A DNA stretch of 22,863 nt from Euryarchaeota archaeon UBA10 (lineage in GTDB: Archaea; Thermoplasmatota; Poseidoniia; Poseidoniales; Poseidoniaceae). Under the pieces are notes generated by a model, which was not told where the DNA came from, did not search any database, and saw only the letters and a list, made by a program, of their open reading frames with translations. Positions 15,234 to 22,863 of the stretch are shown in pieces. The stretch is taken from assembly GCA_002498185.1 (NCBI GenBank), contig DAGO01000070.1, positions 1,558-24,420 of the forward strand, in the 5' to 3' direction. The first letter of the stretch is position 1. Every line of letters begins with the position of its first letter. A program made the position numbers and the translations under genes.

Positions 15234-18200
15234 GTTCTACAGAAATCGAACTCAAAGACTCTGATTTCAGCGTAACTCGATCTAGATTTGCTAGGTTTAA
15301 TCACAAGATGGTCGAACTCCCCAGTAGGCTACGCCTTGCTGCACAAGGTGCTTGGCGAGGAAAGGAAAGAGGTTTAGCTGTAATCACCGGCGTATTCCTT
15401 TCATCACTAGTAATCACCACCGTTCTTGCATATGGAGTAGGATTGTCTCAATTATTCTTCGAGGAATCTCTCAAATCAGAACCGTTCGATGCGAAGATAG
15501 AGTATGGTCGAACACCCGTGGAGAACGCATCTGGTTGGTCTAACAATACGACTGTAATGACTGAGGTTTGTGATGAATTATTAGAAGAATTCTCAGAATT
15601 CAATGACTGTACTTTAGTTCTAGGCCGACAAGGAATACATAGTGGTGGATTCTTCAACCGTGAATTCGTTGTCGCTCAACCCCTAGAAATGCGGGAAATA
15701 ACAGATGATGCGAATCCGTATTGGTCCAATGTCACATTCTCGTATCCGGAAGCGGACGCAAATGGCCCTCCAATTTCTGATATGCGTGCAATTAGATTCC
15801 TCGGGCCTAATGCCTTCGATGGGGAACTAGCCAAGCGATTAGGTGCGAATATCATTCCAGGATTAGGAGAATGGCCTTCCCCTGAAAATATGAGCGATAA
15901 TCGTGGAATTATCCTGCCATCAGCTATTGCAAGTCAGGCACAAGCAAACGTTGGAGATAAACTGGATTCGCTAACATTTGCTTACGTTGTAGACGAATCC
16001 ACCCTCGTCGAGGGTTCAATTACCGACGAGAACTGTGATGGTGAAATTACTCCTGAAAACAATGAAATGATTTACTGTAGAATGTGGATGACAGTAGAAG
16101 ATCTAACCGTTATGGGAATATATGAGCCCTGGGATTTTGGAAATCCGACTTTGCCTTTCAATCCTATATTCACAACTTGGGAAGTTTTAGATGAATCACA
16201 GCGCGGTACTTTGATGTTTTATGACCACATGTATTTGGGAGTAACAATCGATAGGGGACAACTTCCAACGAGTTCTACGGCAGATGCAGAAGAGTGGTTA
16301 GAGGACTTAGGAACCAGAGTGCAAGCAGGGAATTACACTGATGAAGGGGTTGAATTGTACTATACTGATATCGTCACTGGTACAATCACGTTCCTCAATA
16401 TCTTCCTTGGATTAATCCAAATTTTCGATTACATTATCATGATTCCAATCGTAATTTTGTCGATTGCTGTACTGATTTACGGATTGGTATTATCGCTTGA
16501 ACAAAGACGTAGAGAAGTTAGCATACATCGGGTGATAGGTGCAGATGGAAGTACTCTACAAGGCATGGTATTACTGGAATTATTCGTAATGTCTTCCGTT
16601 GCTTGGCTCATTGGGTACATTTTGGCACTTCTAGCAGTTCCAATCGTTTTATCTGCGGTAGGATTCATGGAATTCAGAACTGGAGATTTCGATGTAAATC
16701 CAACTCTCGGAATATGGTCTACCCTATTCACAGCAGTCACAACACTCGGACTGGCGATACTATTCGGTAGAAGTCGAGCTCGTGATTTCATCGAGTTGGA
16801 AATCGAAGAAGGCGTCAAGAAGACAACCAAGAAATCTGAACCAAAGCGATGGCTACACTGGACCGCATTCCTATTCGGAATGTTAGCAGTAATCGATACA
16901 TGGCTTGAGATGAATGGGAGTGAAGATGGAATTGTTTCCAACTTCTTTGTCGAAGGATTAATCGGAATATTTGGGCCATTCGCTTTGTGGATTGGTGGTG
17001 CGCTTCTGTTGGGCAGAATCGGTGCTAAAGGACCGCAAATCATGCAGTTAATTTTCGGAAGAACACCTTTGCTAAAGGACGTAAAGCGAGGTCTAAAGGG
17101 CTCAGGTTCTGCAGAATCAGTCAACAGATTGGCAGTAATCATGTTACTTACTTTGTCAATTGTCACTCTAGCAGCTGTTCAGGGATACACGGGAACTATC
17201 GTTGATGAGAAGACAGTCGATGCAACTGTGGGTTCTGATTTGCAAATCCAAATGGAGCAAAATGTCAACGAGTCAGAAGTTATCAGCATTGTAAAACAAT
17301 ATGCTGACGCCGATGTGAAACCAATTGCAACAAGCGTTCCACAACTCGCTCTCACTGATGAACTCGGAGGAGAGAGTCTGCAAACATACGTACTCCTAGA
17401 AAGCAGTGATGATGTACTGAAATGGAGCGAACAAGCTCTTCCTGGAGATGATATTTCTGATGCTCTTGATGCCTACCACAGCGGCGGATTTTCTGCGGGT
17501 ACTGATGCAGCATATTCACTTGACCTTCCTGGTTCAGAAAGAGGAGGAGATGAAAATCGCCTAGATGATGAACTACTTGCTCAATCAGATGAAAAATCAG
17601 AAATCGTGACTCTAGTATGGGAGAAGATTGAGTTCAACTTCACAACTGGAGGAACAGGCGAAGAAGACCCGAATGCGCTATTCTTTGCATACACTGAATT
17701 GATGGAAGGCGATTGGTCCGGTCTAACTTTAGTTGGGCAGGATATGAACGAGAGAAACTTAGGAAGGGTTGACTTGTCACTAACCAATCTTTCTGGCGCT
17801 GACATGTCCAATGTGAACCTCAGTGAGTCGATACTCTTTGACACTGATTTGTCAAACGCCGACCTTACAGGTGCTAATCTCGAGAACACTGTAATAGTCA
17901 ATTTCGCTGGAGGTTCGATAGAAGGTGCAGATTTGACCGATGCAAACTTGAATGGATTATTCGGTCTAGTGGAATTCTCTGGTGCAACTTTGTCTAATAC
18001 AACATGCCCTGATGGAAGTAACAGTGATATCACATCTTGTGCATCAGGTGCTTCGGTTATTCCACCACCATTGGCTGCTCCATTGTTCCTAGCGGATACA
18101 ACCGTTAGATTAGAGATTACAAAGTTCAGCACTGAAATGTATTACATGGGAGTGCACGAATATCTTCCTGGTATAGATTCCACAGTTGTAGAATCAACAT

Positions 18201-18850
18201 TGATTATTGGTGAAAATAAGTGGCGGTCACTCGTTGGAAACGATGCTGCTGACAACTATACTTCAACAACTTGGATTGTTAGAGTAGACGGTGTTGAAGG
18301 AGACGAATTGGAGTCTCTAGCATCTCAGTTGGAGGCTGACTCAAGAGTCTCCGAAACAATGGATTGGTCAAGCAAACATAAGGAAGTAGAACGCAACGGT
18401 GGATTGATTTTCGGTACACCCGGTCTTCTATCTCTACAATTCGTAGTAGCCAGCGTAGCAGCTGTAGCCTCAAGTTTCGTATTCCTGTCTTTAGTTCTAA
18501 ATCAGAGACAAAAAGAACTTGCAGTATTGCAGGCAATTGGAGCATCTCCAAATCAGATAATCAGATTAGTACTGTTTGAGATTCTATCGATTGTTATTGT
18601 ATCGATGGCTCTTGGAGTTGTGCTTGGTGTTGCCCTTGCACTATCGTTCAATGGATTCTTCGATATCTTTGGATTTATCTTCCAAATATTTGGCGGTTCT
18701 AGTACAGTTATAGATCGCACATTAGTATATCCGTGGACTCAAATCATTCTAGTTTCATTAGCAGTGTTTGCAGCGGTTGTTGTAGCATTGCTAGTAACAA
18801 CACGCAAAGCACTGAAGTCTGACTTGGCTAGTGTCCTAAAGGGGGAGTGA
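15230..18850 (+). CDS. FtsX-family ABC permease with pentapeptide-repeat extracellular insert
   Basis: The 1206-residue permease has about ten membrane helices. One lies near residues 47-70, three in a first FtsX domain (about 397-420, 440-475, 490-515), two central (542-560, 577-597), one near 630-653, and three in a second FtsX domain (1068-1088, 1112-1142, 1169-1194). Both FtsX domains show the typical post-helix motif: EQRRREVSIHRVIGA and NQRQKELAVLQAIGAS. Large outside loops span about 71-395 and 654-1065. The second loop holds pentapeptide repeats (about 828-920) of the A(D/N)Lxx type, for example LSGADMSNVNLS and LSNADLTGANLEN. Pentapeptide repeats form a right-handed beta-helix. By family analogy it moves or extracts lipids/lipoproteins, exports a substrate, or transmits a signal outward; the substrate is unknown. 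It overlaps the upstream ATPase by four bases. Confidence 0.92.
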   Translation: MSSTEIELKDSDFSVTRSRFARFNHKMVELPSRLRLAAQGAWRGKERGLAVITGVFLSSLVITTVLAYGVGLSQLFFEESLKSEPFDAKIEYGRTPVENASGWSNNTTVMTEVCDELLEEFSEFNDCTLVLGRQGIHSGGFFNREFVVAQPLEMREITDDANPYWSNVTFSYPEADANGPPISDMRAIRFLGPNAFDGELAKRLGANIIPGLGEWPSPENMSDNRGIILPSAIASQAQANVGDKLDSLTFAYVVDESTLVEGSITDENCDGEITPENNEMIYCRMWMTVEDLTVMGIYEPWDFGNPTLPFNPIFTTWEVLDESQRGTLMFYDHMYLGVTIDRGQLPTSSTADAEEWLEDLGTRVQAGNYTDEGVELYYTDIVTGTITFLNIFLGLIQIFDYIIMIPIVILSIAVLIYGLVLSLEQRRREVSIHRVIGADGSTLQGMVLLELFVMSSVAWLIGYILALLAVPIVLSAVGFMEFRTGDFDVNPTLGIWSTLFTAVTTLGLAILFGRSRARDFIELEIEEGVKKTTKKSEPKRWLHWTAFLFGMLAVIDTWLEMNGSEDGIVSNFFVEGLIGIFGPFALWIGGALLLGRIGAKGPQIMQLIFGRTPLLKDVKRGLKGSGSAESVNRLAVIMLLTLSIVTLAAVQGYTGTIVDEKTVDATVGSDLQIQMEQNVNESEVISIVKQYADADVKPIATSVPQLALTDELGGESLQTYVLLESSDDVLKWSEQALPGDDISDALDAYHSGGFSAGTDAAYSLDLPGSERGGDENRLDDELLAQSDEKSEIVTLVWEKIEFNFTTGGTGEEDPNALFFAYTELMEGDWSGLTLVGQDMNERNLGRVDLSLTNLSGADMSNVNLSESILFDTDLSNADLTGANLENTVIVNFAGGSIEGADLTDANLNGLFGLVEFSGATLSNTTCPDGSNSDITSCASGASVIPPPLAAPLFLADTTVRLEITKFSTEMYYMGVHEYLPGIDSTVVESTLIIGENKWRSLVGNDAADNYTSTTWIVRVDGVEGDELESLASQLEADSRVSETMDWSSKHKEVERNGGLIFGTPGLLSLQFVVASVAAVASSFVFLSLVLNQRQKELAVLQAIGASPNQIIRLVLFEILSIVIVSMALGVVLGVALALSFNGFFDIFGFIFQIFGGSSTVIDRTLVYPWTQIILVSLAVFAAVVVALLVTTRKALKSDLASVLKGE
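17713..17990 (+). repeat. Pentapeptide-repeat region inside the permease
   Basis: The encoded stretch (about residues 828-920) has successive five-residue units with Leu/Met/Ile at the centre and Ala/Asn/Asp beside it, with a few imperfect units at both ends. It is followed by a short segment with two cysteines (TTCPDG, TSCASG) that could close a disulfide. The repeat is in protein sequence; the DNA is not tandemly repeated. Confidence 0.8.
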
Positions 18851-18852
18851 AA

Positions 18853-19827
18853 ATGGCTGATACAATTTTGCACGCAGATGGTCTGTATCACGTATACGAA
18901 TCTAAAGCTGAAGATGGAAACGTAGTGGCCCTTAGAGGACTTCATATCGATATGAAGGAAGGAGAAGCGATTGCGGTTGTTGGACCTTCAGGTTCTGGAA
19001 AATCAACCTTGATGAAATGCCTCGGCGGATTGATGAAACCGAGTGCAGGTTCGGTCAGTTTGGCTGGAAAAAACATGACCAGATTGACAGGTCAAGAATT
19101 GGTTGAACTTCGACAGAAGACAGTTTCGTTTATTTTCCAAGAAGGAAATTTATTGCCTGATTTGAATGCTCGAGATAATGTTGCACAACCCCTTCGCCAT
19201 CAAGGAGTTCCGTCAAGAAAAGCCTTGGCCCTAGCAGATGAGATGCTCACTAAACTTGGAATGAGTCACCGCTTGAAGGCACTACCTGCTATGCTAAGCG
19301 GAGGAGAACAACAGCGTGTTGCAATCGCTCGCGCACTTATCACTCAGCCTCGATTGATACTGGCGGATGAACCAACAGGTGCACTGGACCCGGTTACCAG
19401 CAGAGAAGTTCTAGCGTTGTTCAAAGACTTACACGAGAATGATGGGGTCTCATTCTTACTGGTTACGCACTCGAAAGAAGTTGCAGCATTCGCTAATCGC
19501 TCTCTGGAGTTGCGAGACGGAAGATTCGTTGCAGAGCACGGAGAATCTGTTGACGTAGAGAACCTAACTAAAGATAGAGAACTCATAATCGATGAAACGG
19601 GAACGGTAACCCTACCTCCAGATTTATTGGTCAGACTTGGTGGTGCTGGTAGATACACTGTTGGAAATATCAATAGTGGTTACATTTCTTTGCAAGGAGA
19701 GTCTGTAGAGTCGATGGGTAAGATGGTCCTAGCATCTACCTGTCCAGCTTGTAAGCATGATTACAAGGACAGTGACGAACAATTATGTCCATCATGTGGT
19801 TCGTCAAGGCCAATGGTGGAAGCATGA
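18853..19827 (+). CDS. Second ABC ATPase with AbrB-like segment and zinc ribbon at the C-terminus
   Basis: This ATPase has 324 residues from the ATG at 18853, which is preceded by GGGGGAG; an in-frame GTG lies at 18847. Numbered from the ATG, Walker A GPSGSGKST is at 44-52, signature LSGGEQQ at 148-154, Walker B LILADE near 168-173, and the switch His at about 206. Normal family members end near residue 230. Here about 90 further residues contain a strand-rich piece beginning TVTLPPDLLVRLGGAGRY, similar in feel to SpoVT/AbrB-type beta-barrels. After it comes a zinc ribbon, CPAC...CPSC (Cys near 297, 300, 312, 315). It is distinct in sequence from the first ATPase, so the transporter may run on a heterodimeric or regulated ATPase pair. 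The next gene starts within a four-base overlap. Confidence 0.93.
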   Translation: MADTILHADGLYHVYESKAEDGNVVALRGLHIDMKEGEAIAVVGPSGSGKSTLMKCLGGLMKPSAGSVSLAGKNMTRLTGQELVELRQKTVSFIFQEGNLLPDLNARDNVAQPLRHQGVPSRKALALADEMLTKLGMSHRLKALPAMLSGGEQQRVAIARALITQPRLILADEPTGALDPVTSREVLALFKDLHENDGVSFLLVTHSKEVAAFANRSLELRDGRFVAEHGESVDVENLTKDRELIIDETGTVTLPPDLLVRLGGAGRYTVGNINSGYISLQGESVESMGKMVLASTCPACKHDYKDSDEQLCPSCGSSRPMVEA

Positions 19828-20123
19828 GTTTGTTCAGGGTATCCGGAGTACTAGAGACAATTTCTACAATTTCTTTGTTTTTCGTGGCTATGCCATTGAA
19901 ATACATTGGAGGTAATGAAATTCTCGTGAAAATAATTGGGCCAATTCATGGATTCCTGTTCATCCTTTACTGCGCACTAGTTTGGTGGGAACAGCACAAG
20001 GGCAGAATGCCTTCTAATCTGGCGATTTATGGAATGCTTGCAGCGATTCCACCAGGTGGCCCAATCTGGTTTGATAGGAAATATCTGAATGAACAACCTC
20101 CTTCAGAAGACCAATCAGTATAG
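19824..20123 (+). CDS. DUF3817-family small membrane protein
   Basis: The 99-residue protein has hydrophobic segments near 10-25, 33-52 and 66-80. It carries the family landmarks: an early GVLETIS, AMPLKYIGG near residues 22-30, GPIHGFLFILY near 39-49, and a late PPGGPIWFDRKYL. The family has no established biochemical role. The ATG at 19824 lies in an ATGA overlap with the stop of the second ATPase, so it belongs to the transporter operon and may be an accessory subunit. An in-frame upstream ATG at 19785 would overlap the ATPase by 43 bases and is not preferred. Confidence 0.85.
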   Translation: MSLFRVSGVLETISTISLFFVAMPLKYIGGNEILVKIIGPIHGFLFILYCALVWWEQHKGRMPSNLAIYGMLAAIPPGGPIWFDRKYLNEQPPSEDQSV

Positions 20124-20160
20124 GCGTTAAAACAAACTAATAGTTCCATGAACGCAATTC

Positions 20161-22062
20161 ATGGCGAATGTTTGGGTAGTGGATTCAAACTGCTTTATTC
20201 ACGTCGGTTCGATGGCTCCCAACGGCTTTCTTAACGACCTAAAAAAGATCCTCGAGGCTGATGATTCAGCCCTTTACGTGACTCCAGGAGTCCATGGTGA
20301 AATCAAGACAGTTCGATTCCAAAGATGGAAAGGTCAGCCTAATCTATTGGATGAAATTCGTGATTTGCTCATCACAGTCACAATTGATGAGGCTGAAGTT
20401 AGAGCATTAGCACAACATATTGGAGAGAAAGCATCCCCGCAAGATGTCGATTTATCATTGATGATTTTAGGTTCTAAATTAGCTCACGAAGGCCACAAAG
20501 TAACTCTTGTTTCCGACGATTACAAGATGACCACTACTGGAGAAAAAGCCAATCTAAATTTCGAAACCTGCCCTCCATCTACATTCTTGCAAAGACTTGC
20601 AGATTCTGGAGACGCGGGCCAGAGAACTAGGATGCGAAGCCTATCCAGAAGAGTAAGAGCCGCTGAAATGAGATACGCAATCAGTCGAGCAGGCCAATAT
20701 GATATTCAAGCAAAATTGACTTGGATGGTGGATTCTTTACTTTCATCAAAAGTTGCGTTGGCAGAGGAGGTTGAAGATACAGTTGAACCCGATGAAGGAA
20801 AATTGATTGCGGGATTAATTCGATCTATTCGTGGCGAGCGCGTCAAGAAATCCACTATGAACAAATTAGGTTCACTGCCAGAAATTTGCTCATCAGTCTC
20901 TAAGTTGGACGAACACTTGTCCAATCTTTCATCTGATGGAAGTTCTGATGACATAAAAACCGCTTACGATTCTACAATTGAATTGATGAGTGAGGTTTTG
21001 GAAACCACGGGAATTGGCCTAGCGCCTCTAGGTGAAGAGTTGGCTGAACTAGCACACAGAGCGATGTCAGGAAACCTGTACAGAATGGAATCTGCGTTGG
21101 GAATGTTGGCCAAAATGTCTGGCAATCTCAAGTTATCGAGATTGCATCTTTCCCGAGCACTTTCACTTGCAACTCTAATCGATGACACTGGAGCCGAAAT
21201 GCGAGCAATGCATCAGTTGGGATTGCTGGCACTGGGTGCGAAGAATTGGAATCGTGCTGCAATGCTGTTTGAGACTGCTGATAGGCAATCTCAGACTATT
21301 GGCGCTAATCGATTAGGCCATTTGGTTTTAGCCGGTATTTCTAGGCATATTGATGGAGATAATGACCTAGCAAAGGCTCACATTAAGTCTGCGAATGCAA
21401 TCGTATCTGAAGATAAATCTGAAGCGACTGATATTCTGACCAATATTGGTAACTCTCTACTTGCTATAGATTGTCCAGGACTTGCGATAGAGATACTCGA
21501 TGAAGCGATGGAATGCGCTATCGAGGAAGGTCGTAATGATAAATTGGAAATGTTAGCTGAAATGTTATTGCTGGCAAACACGGCAATGACGGAAAAAGAG
21601 CAGATACAATATGAGGGTCTAAGAACTCTAGTTGACCGATTGAATGCTCTTTCTCAAGACGCGTCAAAGGAGTTTGAAACTCAGATTTCTCAAATTGACA
21701 AGAAGGCTGAACAACTATCAAAGCCTCTTGACCAAACTTGGAATGAATGGCAACCATCAACAAAGCTCATTCCTGAAAATTCCCAACTTACAATTGTCAG
21801 AATTGATGAAGATGAAAGTGGAAGGGTTCTATTGGTTTCTCATCACCCAGAAATAGGTGCAATTGGACTATGGTTGCCTGATGGAGGCGTGGAGGCAGCA
21901 CCGGGAAGTATCATTGAAATCCATGAATCAAGAATCAAGGTGGCCCCTCCCACTGATGTACTTAGAGACATTCACAATATACGAGGAATTGTTGCCGTAG
22001 AGAACCCTGAAGCAATTTCATTTATCGCAAAAACAGAAGATATTGTCGAAGAAGAGATCTGA
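20161..22062 (+). CDS. PIN-domain protein with TPR-like helical repeats
   Basis: The 633-residue protein starts with a PIN-type nuclease domain (about 1-150). Its acidic residues are Asp8 (VVDSN), Glu47 (HGEIKT), Asp95/97 (PQDVDLS) and Asp119/120 (VSDDYK), an order reminiscent of the Nob1-like PIN group. Residues about 150-300 are helical. Residues about 300-470 form TPR-like repeats such as RAALFETADRQSQTIG-type helices and LAIEILDEAMECAIEEG. A coiled stretch near 490-525 precedes a C-terminal beta-rich domain (about 540-630) of unknown fold. PIN domains cleave RNA in a metal-dependent way; the repeats suggest a protein partner or autoinhibition. No Nob1-type zinc ribbon and no antitoxin neighbour are seen, so a VapBC pair is unlikely. 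It has its own start 37 bases after the ABC operon, with a weak TATA-like TTAAAAC upstream. Confidence 0.82.
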   Translation: MANVWVVDSNCFIHVGSMAPNGFLNDLKKILEADDSALYVTPGVHGEIKTVRFQRWKGQPNLLDEIRDLLITVTIDEAEVRALAQHIGEKASPQDVDLSLMILGSKLAHEGHKVTLVSDDYKMTTTGEKANLNFETCPPSTFLQRLADSGDAGQRTRMRSLSRRVRAAEMRYAISRAGQYDIQAKLTWMVDSLLSSKVALAEEVEDTVEPDEGKLIAGLIRSIRGERVKKSTMNKLGSLPEICSSVSKLDEHLSNLSSDGSSDDIKTAYDSTIELMSEVLETTGIGLAPLGEELAELAHRAMSGNLYRMESALGMLAKMSGNLKLSRLHLSRALSLATLIDDTGAEMRAMHQLGLLALGAKNWNRAAMLFETADRQSQTIGANRLGHLVLAGISRHIDGDNDLAKAHIKSANAIVSEDKSEATDILTNIGNSLLAIDCPGLAIEILDEAMECAIEEGRNDKLEMLAEMLLLANTAMTEKEQIQYEGLRTLVDRLNALSQDASKEFETQISQIDKKAEQLSKPLDQTWNEWQPSTKLIPENSQLTIVRIDEDESGRVLLVSHHPEIGAIGLWLPDGGVEAAPGSIIEIHESRIKVAPPTDVLRDIHNIRGIVAVENPEAISFIAKTEDIVEEEI

Positions 22063-22287
22063 TTATTCGGTCTGTTTTGCTTCATGTTTCAGTTTGAATG
22101 AGGCCGGACATGTGTTCATTCCGAATACTTTGTAAAATGGACACCAGCCAAAAACCGAAGTGGTTACGGTCCAAACACCGAAAACCAAGAAGATAAACTC
22201 CCATGTTGAGTTTGCGATGTAGTCGAAAAGGACTACTCCGAGCCCGGCAAATAGCCTTAGGACTCTGTCAAACAAACCAATATTCAC
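22063..22287 (-). CDS. DUF2892 family small membrane protein
   Basis: The 74-residue protein shows the family pattern: an N-terminal NIGLFDRVLRLFAGLGVVL, a second hydrophobic segment (about 28-46), and a GWCPFYKVFGMNTCP motif near 47-61 with two cysteines. Relatives include the membrane part of YgaP-like proteins, often found next to rhodanese or sulfur-handling genes; none is visible here. The start is GTG at 22287-22285 with GGAG about eight bases upstream. Its stop abuts the convergent PIN-protein gene without overlap. It is divergent from the SDR gene. Confidence 0.85.
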   Translation of the reverse strand: MNIGLFDRVLRLFAGLGVVLFDYIANSTWEFIFLVFGVWTVTTSVFGWCPFYKVFGMNTCPASFKLKHEAKQTE

Positions 22288-22414
22288 GAGAGCAACTCCT
22301 TTTCGTTTAAAAAACTCAACTCATTACTTATCAACCAATGTTCTATTCCTAATGCATATGCTCAACAAATGAACTTGAACAGTAGTATAAATAGAAACAA
22401 ACCAACGTGAAATT
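22288..22414. other. Divergent intergenic promoter region
   Basis: This 127-base gap between the DUF2892 gene (minus) and the SDR gene (plus) is markedly AT-rich and holds the SDR TATA box near its right end. On the minus side a TTTAAA stretch at 22305-22310 lies near the GTG but at an awkward distance for a promoter, so no minus-strand promoter is called. Confidence 0.5.
22386..22393 (+). promoter_or_regulatory. TATA box of the SDR gene
   Basis: TATAAATA is a near-perfect archaeal TATA box centred about 26 bases before the ATG at 22415, which places transcription start on the start codon. No Shine-Dalgarno precedes that ATG, so a leaderless message is the simplest reading. Confidence 0.65.
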
Positions 22415-22863
22415 ATGAAGTCCTACCTAATCGTTGGTGGAAGTAGTGACATTGCTAAAATTACAGCACAGAAGTTGTTAGACAGCCAAGCAGCAGTCAC
22501 ATGTCTAGTGCGTGACAGATCCCGAGTAGAAGACCTTGAGGCATTGGGTGCTACAATCGTTCAAGGAGATGCACTAGACCAGGAGTCCATTTCTGAAGCG
22601 ATAACTAAAGCCTCAGAGAAAGGTGATGGACAGATTTCAGGCGTTGCTCATTTGGTAGGCTCAATAGCAATTAGGCCACCTCATGCACTGAGTTTGGATG
22701 CTTTCAACGAGGTAATCGCTACCAATCTCAGCAGTGCATTCCTAACCCTTTCCTTGTGTGGAAAGGCTATGCTGAAGATGGGTGGAGGTAGAATGGTTTT
22801 CACCTCTAGCGTTGCAGGCAGCCTAGGCCTCGTCAATCACGAGGCCATTGCAGCAGCTAAAGG
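22415..22863 (+). CDS. SDR-family oxidoreductase (3' end outside the window)
   Basis: The first 149 codons of a short-chain dehydrogenase are present and the frame runs off the window. The dinucleotide loop reads VGGSSDIA in place of the usual TGxxxGxG. It also has the D-x-x-D segment GDALDQES, the ATNLSSAF segment with the structural Asn, and VFTSSVAG with the catalytic Ser region. The expected Tyr-x3-Lys reads NHEAIAAAK: Lys149 is present but Ile145 stands where Tyr should be. The usual NNAG is replaced by HLVGS. It could be an SDR subgroup with altered chemistry, or a binding-only protein. Start choice rests on the TATA box and on MKSYLIVGG being the expected first strand. Confidence 0.85.
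   Translation, partial: MKSYLIVGGSSDIAKITAQKLLDSQAAVTCLVRDRSRVEDLEALGATIVQGDALDQESISEAITKASEKGDGQISGVAHLVGSIAIRPPHALSLDAFNEVIATNLSSAFLTLSLCGKAMLKMGGGRMVFTSSVAGSLGLVNHEAIAAAK

Noticed and set aside
16477..18132. Long minus-strand open frames (229 and 183 codons) inside the permease gene
   Set aside because: They lie wholly within a strongly supported membrane-protein gene, lack domains and start signals, and are rich in Ser/Asn/Pro as expected of antisense frames.
19785..19823. Upstream start for the DUF3817 gene
   Set aside because: It would add 13 residues unlike the family N-terminus and overlap the ATPase zinc ribbon; the ATGA overlap start at 19824 is better.
20161..20610. VapBC toxin-antitoxin system suggested by the PIN domain
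   Set aside because: The protein is far longer than VapC, and no small antitoxin gene lies upstream; the nearest upstream gene is a DUF3817 membrane protein.

Overview
This window looks archaeal, most probably a marine Thermoplasmatota lineage such as Marine Group II (Ca. Poseidoniales). The direct grounds are a short archaeal-type ribosomal protein uS2, a TYW1/Taw1 wyosine enzyme with both archaeal cysteine triads, TATA-like boxes placed about 26 bases from several starts (two fit leaderless messages), Shine-Dalgarno motifs inside operons, a HAD-first 3-hydroxyacyl-CoA dehydrogenase/enoyl-CoA hydratase fusion, several membrane or winged-helix regulators, and surface proteins with CARDB-like repeats and cytoplasmic zinc ribbons. 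The lineage is an inference from style and gene content; no database was consulted.

Layout. Positions 1-2937 hold the 3' part of a large surface protein (CARDB-like repeats, one membrane helix, three zinc ribbons) and a 118-aa membrane protein. A lipoprotein (3090-3653) converges with a Cas4-like nuclease that carries four inserted membrane helices (3650-4828, minus). The nuclease diverges from rps2 (4990-5589), which is followed by a tRNA-dihydrouridine synthase (5621-6646). From 13151 down to 6613 everything is on the minus strand and closely spaced. In transcription order these are TYW1, a GT4 glycosyltransferase, the fatty acid beta-oxidation fusion enzyme, an HxlR regulator, a membrane-anchored double winged-helix regulator, and a third HTH regulator. 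An inverted repeat precedes or overlaps the start region of each of the three regulators.

From 13216 the genes run on the plus strand: an AlkB-like di-iron hydroxylase, a 40-aa small ORF with its own promoter-like elements, and a four-gene ABC transport operon (14499-20123). That operon has a LolD/MacB-type ATPase, a 1206-aa FtsX-family permease with a pentapeptide-repeat insert, a second ATPase with an extra C-terminal domain and zinc ribbon, and a DUF3817 membrane protein. After it come a PIN-domain/TPR-like protein (20161-22062), a small DUF2892 protein on the minus strand, and the start of an SDR oxidoreductase cut off by the window edge.

How the genes may fit together: the hydroxylase and the beta-oxidation fusion suggest hydrocarbon or lipid turnover. 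The ABC operon is a complete export or lipoprotein-handling type machine with unusual extra domains. Translation and tRNA modification are represented by uS2, Dus and TYW1. I saw no CRISPR array, rRNA, tRNA, transposase or integrase. The most unusual items are the membrane-embedded Cas4-like nuclease, the pentapeptide-bearing FtsX operon with two different ATPases, and the PIN-TPR protein.
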